Below, piece after piece: positions 16,150 to 25,205 of a stretch of 64,000 nt of DNA. The notes under the pieces are model-generated. The model had not been told where the DNA came from. It did not search any database and saw only the letters and a list, made by a program, of their open reading frames with translations. The first letter of the stretch is position 1. Each line of letters begins with the position of its first letter. This DNA comes from CALFXN01 sp937957815 (lineage in GTDB: Bacteria; Synergistota; Synergistia; Synergistales; Aminobacteriaceae): positions 11,132-75,131 of the forward strand of contig DAIQNX010000013.1 in the NCBI GenBank assembly GCA_036788195.1, given 5' to 3'. The position numbers and the translations under genes were made by a program.

Positions 16150-17217
16150 ATGCGGAAGCGTGCGAATGGAATGACACGATGCAACGCTCTGCCGACGTTC
16201 GCCAAAACGCTCGCGATAACGATCGCGGCGCTTTTCGTCGGGGCGGTGCTCGTCGTCGGCGCGATCCTGCTCACCGATCGCTTTTTGCGCGAAGGACTCC
16301 TCAAGGACGCGCACATTATCGCGACCTCGATAAATCCGGAACGCGTCGCCTCTCTGTCCGCAGAAGGCGTCTTTTCGGGAAACACGGACTACGTCCGGCT
16401 TCTCGAGCAGATTTCGGCGCTCAGGGCGGTGCAGGAGGGGTGTACGAGGCTCACGCTGCTCGGCCTCGCGAAGGACCGCCCCGTCATCTTCGTCGACGCG
16501 ACCGATGACGCAATGAAGCCGCGCGCGCCGGGAACCCCATATAGTACGGCGGGCGATGAGGCGCTTCGCGTCTTCCGCACCGGGGAGCCGCTTCTGAACG
16601 GACTGCTCGTCCGATCGGACCGTCGGTTCGTTTCCGTTCTGGTCCCGATACGGAATCCGGGCAACGCGACGAATCCCGGCGTTCTCGGTATCGAAATCGC
16701 AGCCGAATACTGGATGTGGAATCTCGTGGCTCACGCCGCGCTTCCGGTGGGGCTGGCGGTCGCTCTCACGGTTCTCGCGCTCGTCCAGGCGACCGCGGTC
16801 CGGATGGCGTCGTCGCTGCGAAGCGAGCAGGAGCGCTTCCGCCGGTTCTTCTACGCGTCTCCGGACGCCTATCTGATTCTCGAAAACGGCGTTTTCACCG
16901 GGTGCAACGACGCGGCGGCGGCGTTCCTCCGCACGACGCGCGACGACATCGTCGGGTCGCTTCCGGCGGATTTCTCCCCGCCCCGCCAGCCCGACGGAAC
17001 GCCGTCGCTTTCCTACGGAATGGAGTGCGCCCGCGAGGCCCTGCAAAACGGCGTCGCCCGCTTCGAATGGCTCCACCGACGGAAGGACGGCTCCGAAGTG
17101 CTGACGGACGTCTTTCTCGTCGTCCTGTCCTACCCGCGAAAGAACGGACTCCTGGCGCACTGGCGCGAAATCCCGAGGGGCGCGCGCCGGCGCCCCGTGG
17201 ATTCCGTGATCGTGTAG
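16150..17217 (+). CDS. Membrane sensor with a cytoplasmic PAS domain, no output domain
   Basis: A 355-residue inner-membrane protein. A first helix (about 16-40) and second helix (about 185-210) enclose an extracytoplasmic domain of about 145 residues that looks like a small-molecule sensor. A PAS domain follows (about 220-335: RFRRFFYASPDAYLILENG ... TTRDDIVG). The protein ends there, without HisKA, GGDEF, EAL or methyl-accepting domain. ATG 16150 follows GGGAGG; an upstream in-frame start at 16072 lacks a ribosome site. It could be a sensor acting on a partner in trans, or a receptor truncated by loss of its output domain. Transcribed alone. Confidence 0.7.
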   Translation: MRKRANGMTRCNALPTFAKTLAITIAALFVGAVLVVGAILLTDRFLREGLLKDAHIIATSINPERVASLSAEGVFSGNTDYVRLLEQISALRAVQEGCTRLTLLGLAKDRPVIFVDATDDAMKPRAPGTPYSTAGDEALRVFRTGEPLLNGLLVRSDRRFVSVLVPIRNPGNATNPGVLGIEIAAEYWMWNLVAHAALPVGLAVALTVLALVQATAVRMASSLRSEQERFRRFFYASPDAYLILENGVFTGCNDAAAAFLRTTRDDIVGSLPADFSPPRQPDGTPSLSYGMECAREALQNGVARFEWLHRRKDGSEVLTDVFLVVLSYPRKNGLLAHWREIPRGARRRPVDSVIV

Positions 17218-17263
17218 CGGGGCGTCCGCCCGGTCGTTCCGCATTCCCTCGCGCCGCGGCGTT

Positions 17264-18313
17264 CTAGAACGTTCGTTTCTCCGATTCCGGAACCTTGGAG
17301 ATTCTCCGTTTCTTCCGTCCGCTTCCCGCGATCTCCCAGATTTCGCGCCCGTTCATGATGCCGCGCGGCTTGTAGATCATGACGAGGACGAGCAGGACCG
17401 CCATAAGAACGTTGACGAGACCGAAGGCTGGCGGGATGCGGACTCCCAGGATCATGAATCCTTCCTGGACCGGAGCGAGAAGCTCCGCGCCGAAGGTCAG
17501 GATCCCCGCCCCGACGAGCGCGCCGGAGATTGTCCCGGTTCCTCCGATCGCAAGCATCGCCACGATCTGAAACACGTATTCGAGCCCGAACGCCTTCGGA
17601 TTCATGGTGAGAACCAGGTGGACCCACAGCACTGCCCCGATTCCGGTGATGAACCCGCCGATCGCGAAGGATAGCACCTTGTATCGGGCGATATCGATCC
17701 CCATGACGCCGGCGAGTTCCCGATCCCTTGAGATCACCGCGAGCGCGCGACCGTACTTCGACTCCATGAACCTTCGGATGCAATAGATGACCGCGACGAG
17801 GAGGCCGTACGTCCACCAGATGTTCGTGAAGGCCGGAATGCTTCGGAGTCCCATGTCGCCGTGCGTCAGGCTTCCGAGGTTTTCGGCGAGATTGCCCGTC
17901 ACGATGGTGACTCCCATCGACGCGAGAACGAAGGAATGTCCCCGGAGGCGAAACGCCGACAACAGCAGAATCACGCTCGCGAACATCGCGAGAATCCCGC
18001 CGCAGATCATCGCGACGGGAAAGGAGACGCGCGCCTGTTCCAGCCAGAGCGGCAGGTGGAGGACAGCGCCCTTGTACGCCGGGGACAGCGTCAGAAGCAC
18101 CGAGGCGTACCCCGCCACCATCATGGGACCGCCGAATCCCAGCGAGAGGATATTCGTATATCCGTTGATGACGGTGACCCCGAGCGCCACGATCGACGTG
18201 ACGCCGAAGAGGATCACGAGGCGGAGATAGTAGCCCCGCAGGAACGTCTCCGCGAGAAACAGGAGTCCGAGAAGCGCGAGAAGCCCCGCCGTTTTTTTCA
18301 TCGCAGCGCCCAT
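17264..18313 (-). CDS. livM: Branched-chain-amino-acid-type ABC permease LivM (system 1)
   Basis: Integral membrane subunit of 349 residues with about ten hydrophobic helices. It carries the family pattern NGYTNILSLGFGGPMMVAGYA, the cytoplasmic coupling region SKYGRALAVISRDRELAGVMGID, and the GGTGTISGALVGAGIL block. It is the last gene of the operon reading permease-hydrolase-LivK-G-F-H-M. The N-terminal methionine follows GGAGAGGAGGG closely, and ATG 18301 is an alternative. The basic C-terminal tail (GRKKRR) is cytosolic. Together with LivH it forms the channel. Confidence 0.92.
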   Translation of the reverse strand: MGAAMKKTAGLLALLGLLFLAETFLRGYYLRLVILFGVTSIVALGVTVINGYTNILSLGFGGPMMVAGYASVLLTLSPAYKGAVLHLPLWLEQARVSFPVAMICGGILAMFASVILLLSAFRLRGHSFVLASMGVTIVTGNLAENLGSLTHGDMGLRSIPAFTNIWWTYGLLVAVIYCIRRFMESKYGRALAVISRDRELAGVMGIDIARYKVLSFAIGGFITGIGAVLWVHLVLTMNPKAFGLEYVFQIVAMLAIGGTGTISGALVGAGILTFGAELLAPVQEGFMILGVRIPPAFGLVNVLMAVLLVLVMIYKPRGIMNGREIWEIAGSGRKKRRISKVPESEKRTF

Positions 18314-18324
18314 CCCTCCTCTCC

Positions 18325-19227
18325 TTACCTGTTTTTCATATTGGGCCGGAATAATCCGGACGGCTTCAGGAAGAGGATGAACAGCAGCAGCGCCCAGACG
18401 AAGGTCGTGCGTACCGCGGAATAGTCCGGCGGCAACAGCGCGACGAACAGAATCTCCCCGAGGCCGATGATATACCCCGCGACCGCGGCGCCCGGAACGC
18501 TGCCAACCCCTCCGAGAACCGCGGCGATGAAGGCGTCCAGTCCGATGCGGTATCCCATGCTCGGGGTAACGATGCCGTAACTCACGCCGTAGGCGACGGC
18601 GGAGACTCCGGCGAGGGCCGACGCGAGAACGAACGCGGTCAGGACCGCCGTCGAGCCGTTGACGCCCACGAGCCGCGCCGCGTTCGCGTCATACGCGACG
18701 GCCCGCATCGCGATTCCCGCTTTCGCGTATTTGACGAAGACGCTCACCGCGACGACCATGACGACCGTCACGCCGATGATCCACAGATCCTTGACTCCCA
18801 CCGTGAGCCCGGAATCCGTGACGATGATGCCTTCGAGGAAGTCGGCGGTAGGAAACTGCCTCCTGCCGTCGCCGAGAAGCATGGTGAAGAGATTTCTCAT
18901 ACCGAGCGACGCGCCGAACGAGGCGATGAAAATCGTGAGGGTTCCGGGACTCCTCCGGAGACACGGCCTGTAGACGAAGCGCTCGATCAGGAGCCCCGCG
19001 AGGACGGATCCCGCGATGGCGGCGATGAAGCCCGCCGGAAAGGACATTCCGAGAATCTCGACGACGCCGAAACACGCGAATGCCCCGATCATGAAGATCT
19101 CGCCGTGCGCGAAATTGATCAGGCCGAGAATGCCGTAGATCATCGTGTATCCGATGGCGAGCAGCGCGAGGATGCTGCCGTACGAAAGCGCGTTGATGAG
19201 CTGCTGCGCGAGGTACTGCGCCGACAT
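18325..19227 (-). CDS. livH: Branched-chain-amino-acid-type ABC permease LivH (system 1)
   Basis: Membrane permease of 300 residues. The start MSAQYLAQQLINALSYGSIL, then GYTMIYGILGLINFAHGEIFMIGA, is the classic LivH opening; the coupling helix region is AIAMRAVAYDANAARLVGVN, and GGVGSVPGAAVAGYIIGLGE closes the conserved part. ATG 19227 follows AAGGGG; the frame extends far upstream but there it is antiparallel-independent overlap with livF and not conserved. It lies 5 bases after livF. Confidence 0.93.
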   Translation of the reverse strand: MSAQYLAQQLINALSYGSILALLAIGYTMIYGILGLINFAHGEIFMIGAFACFGVVEILGMSFPAGFIAAIAGSVLAGLLIERFVYRPCLRRSPGTLTIFIASFGASLGMRNLFTMLLGDGRRQFPTADFLEGIIVTDSGLTVGVKDLWIIGVTVVMVVAVSVFVKYAKAGIAMRAVAYDANAARLVGVNGSTAVLTAFVLASALAGVSAVAYGVSYGIVTPSMGYRIGLDAFIAAVLGGVGSVPGAAVAGYIIGLGEILFVALLPPDYSAVRTTFVWALLLFILFLKPSGLFRPNMKNR

Positions 19228-19232
19228 GCCCC

Positions 19233-19940
19233 TTACCTCGCCCCGAGATAGGTGTCCACGACGTAGGGATCCTTCGCGAGTTCGGAGCTCGGCCCGGAGA
19301 TCCGAATCAGCCCGCTTTCCATGACATACGCCCTTCCCGCTGTCTCCAGCGCGAGCCCGATATCCTGCTCCACGAGCAGTATCGAAGATCCTTCCCTGCA
19401 AATTTGGGCGATTTTTTGGTAGATCTGGTCCACGACGACGGGAGCGAGACCGAGGGATGGCTCGTCGAGCAGGAGAAGATCGGGTTCGTTCATGATCGCC
19501 GTTCCGATCGCGAGCATCTGCTGTTCCCCGTCGCTCAGCGACTCCGCGCGCTGCCCCGTGCGTTCCTTCAACCGCGGAAAGAGATCGAACACCCACTCCA
19601 TCCGCTCTTTCAGCTTCGCGCGCCCCCTGATGACGTACCCGCCCATCGCAAGATTTTCGTGTACGGTGAGATTGCCGAAGATACTGCGCCCCTCCTGGGC
19701 GCAGCTGATTCCCGCGCACACGACCCGATGGGCGGGCATCGCCGCGATGTCCGCTCCGCCGTACCGGACCGATCCGCCCCAGGGTCGGATTTCACCCGTG
19801 ACGCACCGGATCGTCGTCGTTTTTCCGGCTCCGTTCGGGCCGACGAGCGCGACGATCTCCCCGGGACTGACTTCGAGGTCGATGCCGTGGATCACCTGTG
19901 CCTTGCCGTATCCGGCGACCATGTTTTCGATGGACAGCAC
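19233..19940 (-). CDS. livF: ABC transporter ATPase LivF (system 1)
   Basis: Nucleotide-binding subunit of 235 residues. Walker A GPNGAGKTT, signature LSDGEQQ, Walker B LLLLDEPSLGL and D-loop are intact. The switch position is Gln in LVEQD, the normal LivF variant. GTG start, 3 bases after the livG stop. It should pair with LivG (19944-20741), whose ATPase motifs are damaged, so this subunit must carry any hydrolysis done by the complex. Confidence 0.93.
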   Translation of the reverse strand: MLSIENMVAGYGKAQVIHGIDLEVSPGEIVALVGPNGAGKTTTIRCVTGEIRPWGGSVRYGGADIAAMPAHRVVCAGISCAQEGRSIFGNLTVHENLAMGGYVIRGRAKLKERMEWVFDLFPRLKERTGQRAESLSDGEQQMLAIGTAIMNEPDLLLLDEPSLGLAPVVVDQIYQKIAQICREGSSILLVEQDIGLALETAGRAYVMESGLIRISGPSSELAKDPYVVDTYLGAR

Positions 19941-19943
19941 GCG

Positions 19944-20741
19944 TCACGCCTCCAGAAAATCCGGTTCGGCGGTCAGTCGCCTCAAGGTCTTCTCCCCGAG
20001 ATACGCGCTGATGACCTTTTCGTTGCCGCGGATTTCGGCGGGCGACCCCTGGGCGATGAGGCTTCCGCGGCTCATGACGACGATCCTGTCGCTGAGTTCC
20101 ATGACGACCCTCATGTTGTGTTCGATGACGATGATCCCGATATGCGACCGTCCGCGGATCAGCCGGACGATGTCCGTGATCTCGTCCGCTTCGGCCGGAT
20201 TCAGTCCCGACGACGGCCCGTCGAGGAGCAGGATCTTCGGATCGCACAGAAGCGCCCTCGCGAGCTCCAGCTTCTTCTGGACGCTGTAGGCGAGGTCCTC
20301 GACCGCGATATCCGCACACCACCCGATCTCGAGAAGGCCGAGCGTTTCGCGGATTTTCGCGAGTATCTCCGCCTCGGCCCTGCGATAGCGCGGCGTCTGG
20401 ACGAGAGAGTCGAACCATGCGTATCGCTCGATGAGATAAAAGGCGGGCTTCAGGTTTTCCACTGCAGTCATGTCTTTTATCAGGCGTGGACTCCGGAACG
20501 TTCGCGTCATTCCCCCGCTCGTGATCCGATGCGACGGTCGACCGGCGATGTTCTCGTTGTCCATGAAGATCGCGCCCGAGTCGGGTTTCAGGATCCCCGA
20601 CAGGAGGTTGAACACCGTGGCCTTCCCCGCGCCGTTGGGGCCGATGAGGCCGAGGATTTCGCCGTCATCGAGATCGAAGGTCAGACCGGAGACGGCCTTC
20701 AATCCTTCGAAGCTTTTCGTGAGTTCCCGGACATTCAGCAT
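19944..20741 (-). CDS. livG: LivG-type ABC ATPase with degenerate catalytic motifs (system 1)
   Basis: Nucleotide-binding subunit of 265 residues, normal LivG length and reading frame. Several catalytic positions differ from the family: Walker A reads GKAT (Thr to Ala41), the Q-loop Gln is Arg83 (TFRSPR), the signature reads AYSVQKK in place of YGQQR, and Walker B ends LLLDGP with Gly175 in place of the catalytic Glu. The switch His is kept (IEHNM). The second LivG in this window (53829-54596) has all these residues. Because the fold is uninterrupted, it probably makes a structural, ATP-hydrolysis-defective partner of LivF rather than being a pseudogene. Confidence 0.88.
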   Translation of the reverse strand: MLNVRELTKSFEGLKAVSGLTFDLDDGEILGLIGPNGAGKATVFNLLSGILKPDSGAIFMDNENIAGRPSHRITSGGMTRTFRSPRLIKDMTAVENLKPAFYLIERYAWFDSLVQTPRYRRAEAEILAKIRETLGLLEIGWCADIAVEDLAYSVQKKLELARALLCDPKILLLDGPSSGLNPAEADEITDIVRLIRGRSHIGIIVIEHNMRVVMELSDRIVVMSRGSLIAQGSPAEIRGNEKVISAYLGEKTLRRLTAEPDFLEA

Positions 20742-20745
20742 CCGG

Positions 20746-22026
20746 TCACCTCCGGAACGCAGGAGGCGAATCGTGAGCCCGATCCGCGCGGGACTCCTTG
20801 TACACGTCCTCAGGATCGAGGATCGCGCGAAATACCCTGTGGCCGTTTTTTATTTCCTTGAAGACGACCGGCTTTTCGGGAATTCTGGGGTATCGCACCG
20901 TTTCCGGGTCCGGGTAGGAGATCGGCATGGTCGTCGTGACATACGCGTGAATCTGGATCGTATCCCGTATCGCCGTCCGCTTTTGGACAAGAGACATCGA
21001 GTCCCATTTTTCCCTTCCTATCGCCCCGATGGTTTCCGCGAGGATCATGACGGCGTCGAAGCCGAGACACTCGAACGCGCCGGGTTCGGTCCCGTACTCG
21101 GCCGCGTAGGCTTCGACAAATCGCCTCGCGTTCTCCGTGAGGGGATACTCCGCCGCGAAATGCGTGGATATGAACGCTCCTTCGACATGCTCCCCGCCGA
21201 CTTCGATCACCGTCGGGTCGTCGGCACCGTCGGTCAGCATGATCGGAAGCCGGATCCCGAGCCTTCTGGCCTGTTTCGCGAGAATCGGGCTGTCCTGCGG
21301 AAACGGGGGAATGATCACGATTCCGTCGATTGTGTTCGCGTCGCATTGCCGCCGCAGGCGGGTCAGCTGTGCCGTGAAATTGACGTCGCCGGTGCGGTAG
21401 ATCTCCTGATGGATCACGGCGTTCTCGTCCCCGGTTATTTCCCTGAAAGCTTCGATGAAGAACTTCGAAAGCTCCGTACTGTAGGCGCTCGCGCCGTCCC
21501 GGATGACGGCGACTCTTTTCCACCCAAGCGTTGCGACGCAGAAGCTCGCGACCGCTCTCCCCTGATAGTTGTCGCCGAACGGAACCATGAAGATGTAGTC
21601 TCCGATACTCGGAATCGTCGGCGTCGTGGCCGACGCGACGAGAAACGGCGTCTTCCCCGACTGGAACAGCGAACCGGCAGCGGACACGAGCGAATCGTCG
21701 CACAGTCCGCACGCCGCGACGACCCCGACCTCCTCGATCAGTCGGATCGCCGCGTTGGAGATGACGGTGATATCGCTCTGACCGTCGATATTTTTGAGTT
21801 CGAGGGGGCGGCCGAAGACGCCCCCCCGTTCGTTGACGATTTTCACGGCCAGACGGCCGCCGCGAAGCCCCGCCTGTCCCGGAGGCGCCGCGACGCCGAC
21901 CTGGCTCCAGATGGAGCCGACGACGATCGGAGCCTCCGCCGCGAACGTCGCGAAGCCCGAAAGAAGCGATGCGATGCACACTGCCGCGAAAAGGGATTTC
22001 ACGATCTTTCGGATGCCGTCCGCCAT
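20746..22026 (-). CDS. LivK-type periplasmic binding protein (system 1)
   Basis: Secreted receptor of 426 residues of the type I periplasmic-binding fold (Leu/Ile/Val-binding family). A signal peptide ends near residue 30 (GFATFAAEA). The mature part starts IVVGSIWSQVGVAAPPGQAG, with the usual ligand loop around SATTPTIPS and later GFDAVMILAETIG. Its C-terminal region (about 370-426) is longer than in typical LivK and resembles family members for amides or aromatic compounds. It precedes livG by 4 bases. The ligand is unknown; the neighbouring permease and cysteine hydrolase suggest a nitrogen compound. Confidence 0.85.
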   Translation of the reverse strand: MADGIRKIVKSLFAAVCIASLLSGFATFAAEAPIVVGSIWSQVGVAAPPGQAGLRGGRLAVKIVNERGGVFGRPLELKNIDGQSDITVISNAAIRLIEEVGVVAACGLCDDSLVSAAGSLFQSGKTPFLVASATTPTIPSIGDYIFMVPFGDNYQGRAVASFCVATLGWKRVAVIRDGASAYSTELSKFFIEAFREITGDENAVIHQEIYRTGDVNFTAQLTRLRRQCDANTIDGIVIIPPFPQDSPILAKQARRLGIRLPIMLTDGADDPTVIEVGGEHVEGAFISTHFAAEYPLTENARRFVEAYAAEYGTEPGAFECLGFDAVMILAETIGAIGREKWDSMSLVQKRTAIRDTIQIHAYVTTTMPISYPDPETVRYPRIPEKPVVFKEIKNGHRVFRAILDPEDVYKESRADRAHDSPPAFRR

Positions 22027-22074
22027 CCGGCGCCTCCAGTGACCGCTCCGCGTCCGCGTTTCACGCGGCCGGAT

Positions 22075-23445
22075 CTATTTTCCGATATCGTCCGGAGTCA
22101 GGCACACGAGTTGATGATCCTTCGGGCTCATCTTTCTGTAGACGCCCATGAGAATCGGCGGAACCAGCCCGATCGCGAAATAGATCGCCAGAGAGACGTA
22201 CCCCCCGATCGGGAGTTCCCGCATCGAGCCGATGATGATCCAGACCGAGATGAGGGATCCGAGGACGGGAATGAGGGTTTCGCCGGGATAGCGGTACGGC
22301 CGGTTCCATTCCGGGTGTTTCTTCCGGAGCACGAGGGCGTCGAGACAGCAGAAGAGGTACACGACGCCAGCGGCGATGCACGAGACCGCGTAGATGTATT
22401 GTACCCAGTTGTCGCCCGTGAAGGCGCAGAAGAACACCGAAAAGAGCAGCACCGTCAGGTTCGAGAGGTAGGGCTGTCCGTGGGAATTGAGCTTCTGGAA
22501 GAATTTGGGAAGCTGGTTGAGCTGGGCCGCGCCGTACAGGACCCGGGCCGACGACGTCCAGAATCCCATCAGCGTCGTCAGCGCGTGGAGCACGCCCCCC
22601 GTGATCGCGAGGATCGCGACGACGCCCGGAAGCCCCAGCTTGCGCACGAGCTCCGGCTCGGGCATGCTCATCTTCGCGATTTCCTCCCACGGAGCGAGGC
22701 CGCCCATGGCGAGGACGACGATCGCGTACAGGATCGCCGGAATGAACAGCGCCGCCAGGATGACGAGTCCCATCTTCCTGACCGGAAAGTTGACCTCCTC
22801 GATCATCGTCGGCGTCATTTCGAAGCCGATGAACTTGAGCGAAAAGACCGCCATCGCGATGAAGATGCCGCCGCCTCCCGCCGGAAAGAACCCTCCGTGC
22901 GCCGTGATGTTCGTCATGGACCAGGAGGGATGCGTCAGGAACACCGTCGCGACGACGAGAGACATTCCGACCATCCCGAAGAAGAAGATGTTGGAGAGCA
23001 TCCCGGTGAGACTGATGTCGAAGTTGGACAGCACGTACCATACGAATACGATGCCGATCGCGACGTAGACCTGAAGCTCCTTCGGGATCGGAAAGAAGAA
23101 GTCGATGGCCGTGATGAAGATGAACGCCATCATCGGCGGTTCGACGACCTGGACGAGGAACATCATCCACTGCATAATCCACCCGACGCCGTGGCCGAAC
23201 GCGTTGGTGGTCCAGACGTCCACCGCGGACGAGAACGGCAGCATCGCCGACAGTTCGGCGAACGCGAGTCCCACCGGAATGAGCAGGAACGCGAGCAGCG
23301 GGAAGATCCACGCCGCGCCCGCGCCGGTGATCGAGAACCAGTACGGCGCCTCCGCGAGCCATCCGCCGATGACCGCGCCGCACGCGATCGAAATCATGCT
23401 GATGAACGAGAGTTCCTTTCTGAGCGACTCCTTTTTCTCTGGCAT
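22075..23445 (-). CDS. APC-superfamily amino-acid permease
   Basis: Secondary transporter of 456 residues with about twelve hydrophobic helices. The N-terminus has the APC consensus SMISIACGAVIGGWLAEAP (substrate-binding helix 1) and PVGLAFAELSAMLP (helix 2); FKFIGFEM-like sequence marks helix 6. The C-terminal cytosolic end is short. It sits between the cysteine hydrolase gene (15 bases) and the Liv receptor (48 bases), in one minus-strand unit. It likely moves an amino acid or its product, perhaps as an exchanger alongside the ABC importer. Confidence 0.88.
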   Translation of the reverse strand: MPEKKESLRKELSFISMISIACGAVIGGWLAEAPYWFSITGAGAAWIFPLLAFLLIPVGLAFAELSAMLPFSSAVDVWTTNAFGHGVGWIMQWMMFLVQVVEPPMMAFIFITAIDFFFPIPKELQVYVAIGIVFVWYVLSNFDISLTGMLSNIFFFGMVGMSLVVATVFLTHPSWSMTNITAHGGFFPAGGGGIFIAMAVFSLKFIGFEMTPTMIEEVNFPVRKMGLVILAALFIPAILYAIVVLAMGGLAPWEEIAKMSMPEPELVRKLGLPGVVAILAITGGVLHALTTLMGFWTSSARVLYGAAQLNQLPKFFQKLNSHGQPYLSNLTVLLFSVFFCAFTGDNWVQYIYAVSCIAAGVVYLFCCLDALVLRKKHPEWNRPYRYPGETLIPVLGSLISVWIIIGSMRELPIGGYVSLAIYFAIGLVPPILMGVYRKMSPKDHQLVCLTPDDIGK

Positions 23446-23460
23446 CCGCGATCCCTCCCG

Positions 23461-24150
23461 TCAGCCTATTGCGGCGAGCAGTTCGTCCGTATTGATGACG
23501 TGGCAGTAGATGTTGTTCAGGACTTCGAGCTCGTGCCGCTGGATTTCCTTCGTCCCGGCCATGCACGCGTCTTCGATGAGCCAGACCCTGAAGCTCTCGT
23601 CGGCGAGGCTCCGGACCGTTCCGGAGACGCACTGGTCGGTGTAGACGCCCGTCACGACGACCGTATCGATTCCCATGTTATGGAGGATGAGCCGAAGACT
23701 GCTCCCCGTCACGGCGCTGTCGGTCGTTTTCGTGACGACGATTTCGTCGTCGACCGGCGCGAGCTCGGGGATGATTTCAGCGTCCGCGGAGCCGATGGGG
23801 AGGAGCAGCTCGTTGAATCCCGTCGCCTTCTGGTCGAGCGATCGGTCTTTGCCGTTTTTCTTGTGGCACTGGATTTTGGCGAAGAGGACTTCCATCTGTT
23901 TTTCGCGGAAGGCCTTCAGGATCCGCCGGTTGTTCGGGACGACGATCTGTTCGATCGTATCGTAGAAGGGTTTCCATCGCTCGAGATGGACACGCTGCTC
24001 TTTCGTCGGGTCAGGATAGACGGGGCGCGTGACGAAAACCCGCTGGAGATCGACGACCAGAAGCGCCGTCCGTTCCGGTTCGATCGTGACGCTCCCCCTG
24101 TCGTGATCCGGTTCGTAATAGAATGAGACATACCTGTCGTTGACTCTCAT
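23461..24150 (-). CDS. Isochorismatase-family cysteine hydrolase
   Basis: Cytosolic hydrolase of 229 residues. The catalytic triad is present: Asp34 in VVDLQR, Lys141 in VVTKTTDSAVTGSSL and Cys174 in GVYTDQCVSGTVR. These enzymes cleave small amides or imides such as N-carbamoyl compounds, nicotinamide or peroxyureidoacrylate; the TGVYTDQCV motif fits the amidase group rather than isochorismate pyruvate-lyase. It is the first gene of the unit with the APC permease and Liv system 1, so it probably acts on the imported substrate. ATG 24150 has AGGGTGG about 9 bases upstream; an upstream GTG at 24183 is possible. Confidence 0.85.
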   Translation of the reverse strand: MRVNDRYVSFYYEPDHDRGSVTIEPERTALLVVDLQRVFVTRPVYPDPTKEQRVHLERWKPFYDTIEQIVVPNNRRILKAFREKQMEVLFAKIQCHKKNGKDRSLDQKATGFNELLLPIGSADAEIIPELAPVDDEIVVTKTTDSAVTGSSLRLILHNMGIDTVVVTGVYTDQCVSGTVRSLADESFRVWLIEDACMAGTKEIQRHELEVLNNIYCHVINTDELLAAIG

Positions 24151-24555
24151 CGCGAAAAACCACCCTTTCGGCACAATGTCCACGCCCGATCTTCCGGGAC
24201 GTTTCCTCCGACCGGTCCGTCCCCGGAACCGGGCGTGTCGTTCGATGTCGCCTCCGGCTTCCCTCGCCGTGACGATCTTCCGGACCTCCTTCTCTCTCCG
24301 GACTCGTGCCCGGGAAAACTCGGGCGATCGCCTTCCGGCGCTTCCCCGCGGTCAGAAGGCACCGAATGAATGCCCGCTGTCCGTGCTGAACATACATACG
24401 GCATTACACTACCGTCGGAAAGGGAAACGGCACATCGGCGCCGGAGGCAGGGCGTTCGCTCCCCGTCGTCCGAATCGCAGTATTTTTTCTAGGGAAAAAA
24501 GGAAGGGGACGGTCCCGAAAACCGCCGTTCGTCGGGGGTGACGAAACGGGCGGCG
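24151..24555. other. Control region between the two-component genes and the hydrolase-transport operon
   Basis: About 400 bases with no gene. It should carry the promoter of the leftward hydrolase-permease-Liv operon and is the natural target of the adjacent response regulator. A minus-strand hairpin ACGG..ACCGT near 24505-24525 followed by a T-rich stretch (to about 24484) may terminate the response-regulator transcript, at low confidence. No clear operator could be picked out by eye. Confidence 0.4.
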
Positions 24556-25200
24556 TCAGCGGGAAACCGGTATGATCCCTTTGGAGATCGCGTATTTCGT
24601 GAGTTCCGCGATATTTCTGACTCCGAGCTTCTTCATGAGGTTCTGGCGATGCGTTCCGACGGTCTTGACGCTGACGTGGAGCGTTTCCGCGATTTCGGCG
24701 TTCGTGCGCCCCTCCGCGAGCATCTTCGCGATCTCGCTCTCCCGGGGAGAAAGCCCCGAATCGCCCCTCTCGCCGCGAACGGTGTTCACGTAGAGCTTCG
24801 CCACGATTTCCGACACGCTCGGCCCGAGGTAGACGTCGCCTTTCCGCACGGCGTACACGGCTTCCATGAGTTCGGTCGAGGCGCAGTCTTTCAGGAGGAA
24901 TCCTCTCGCCCCCGCCCGGAGCATCTCCGATATGAAGTGTCTGTCGGAATACATCGAAAGCGCGATGATTCCGATTTCCGGGTTCCGGCGCGTGATCGCG
25001 ACGGTTGCCTCGATGCCGTCGGCTTCCGGCATGATGACGTCCATAACGATGACGTCCGGCTTGAGTTCGTCCGCGAGCGCGATGACCTCGCGGCCGTTGG
25101 AGGCTTCCGCCACGACGGTCACTTCCGGGATGCGATTCAGTATCATCCTGATTCCTTCCCTGACGATGGTGTGATCGTCGGCGATGACGACTCTGATCAT
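24556..25200 (-). CDS. NarL/LuxR-family response regulator
   Basis: Response regulator of 214 residues. The receiver domain has ADD near residue 8, the phospho-accepting Asp in VIVMDVIMPE and the conserved Lys in FLLKDC. A C-terminal LuxR helix-turn-helix follows, with LSPRESEIAKMLAEGRTNAE and VKTVGTHRQNLMKKL. ATG 25200 has AAGGGAG about 10 bases upstream; a GTG at 25209 overlaps the kinase stop. It is the partner of the sensor kinase immediately upstream and probably controls the hydrolase-transport operon that follows. Confidence 0.92.
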   Translation of the reverse strand: MIRVVIADDHTIVREGIRMILNRIPEVTVVAEASNGREVIALADELKPDVIVMDVIMPEADGIEATVAITRRNPEIGIIALSMYSDRHFISEMLRAGARGFLLKDCASTELMEAVYAVRKGDVYLGPSVSEIVAKLYVNTVRGERGDSGLSPRESEIAKMLAEGRTNAEIAETLHVSVKTVGTHRQNLMKKLGVRNIAELTKYAISKGIIPVSR

Positions 25201-25205
25201 CGCGC

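Noticed and set aside
20470..24126. A very long open plus-strand frame of about 1218 codons
   Set aside because: It runs antisense to livG, the Liv receptor, the APC permease and the cysteine hydrolase, all of which have clear domains. Its sequence is rich in Arg, Asp and Pro with no recognisable fold, as expected from the complement of G/C-biased codons.
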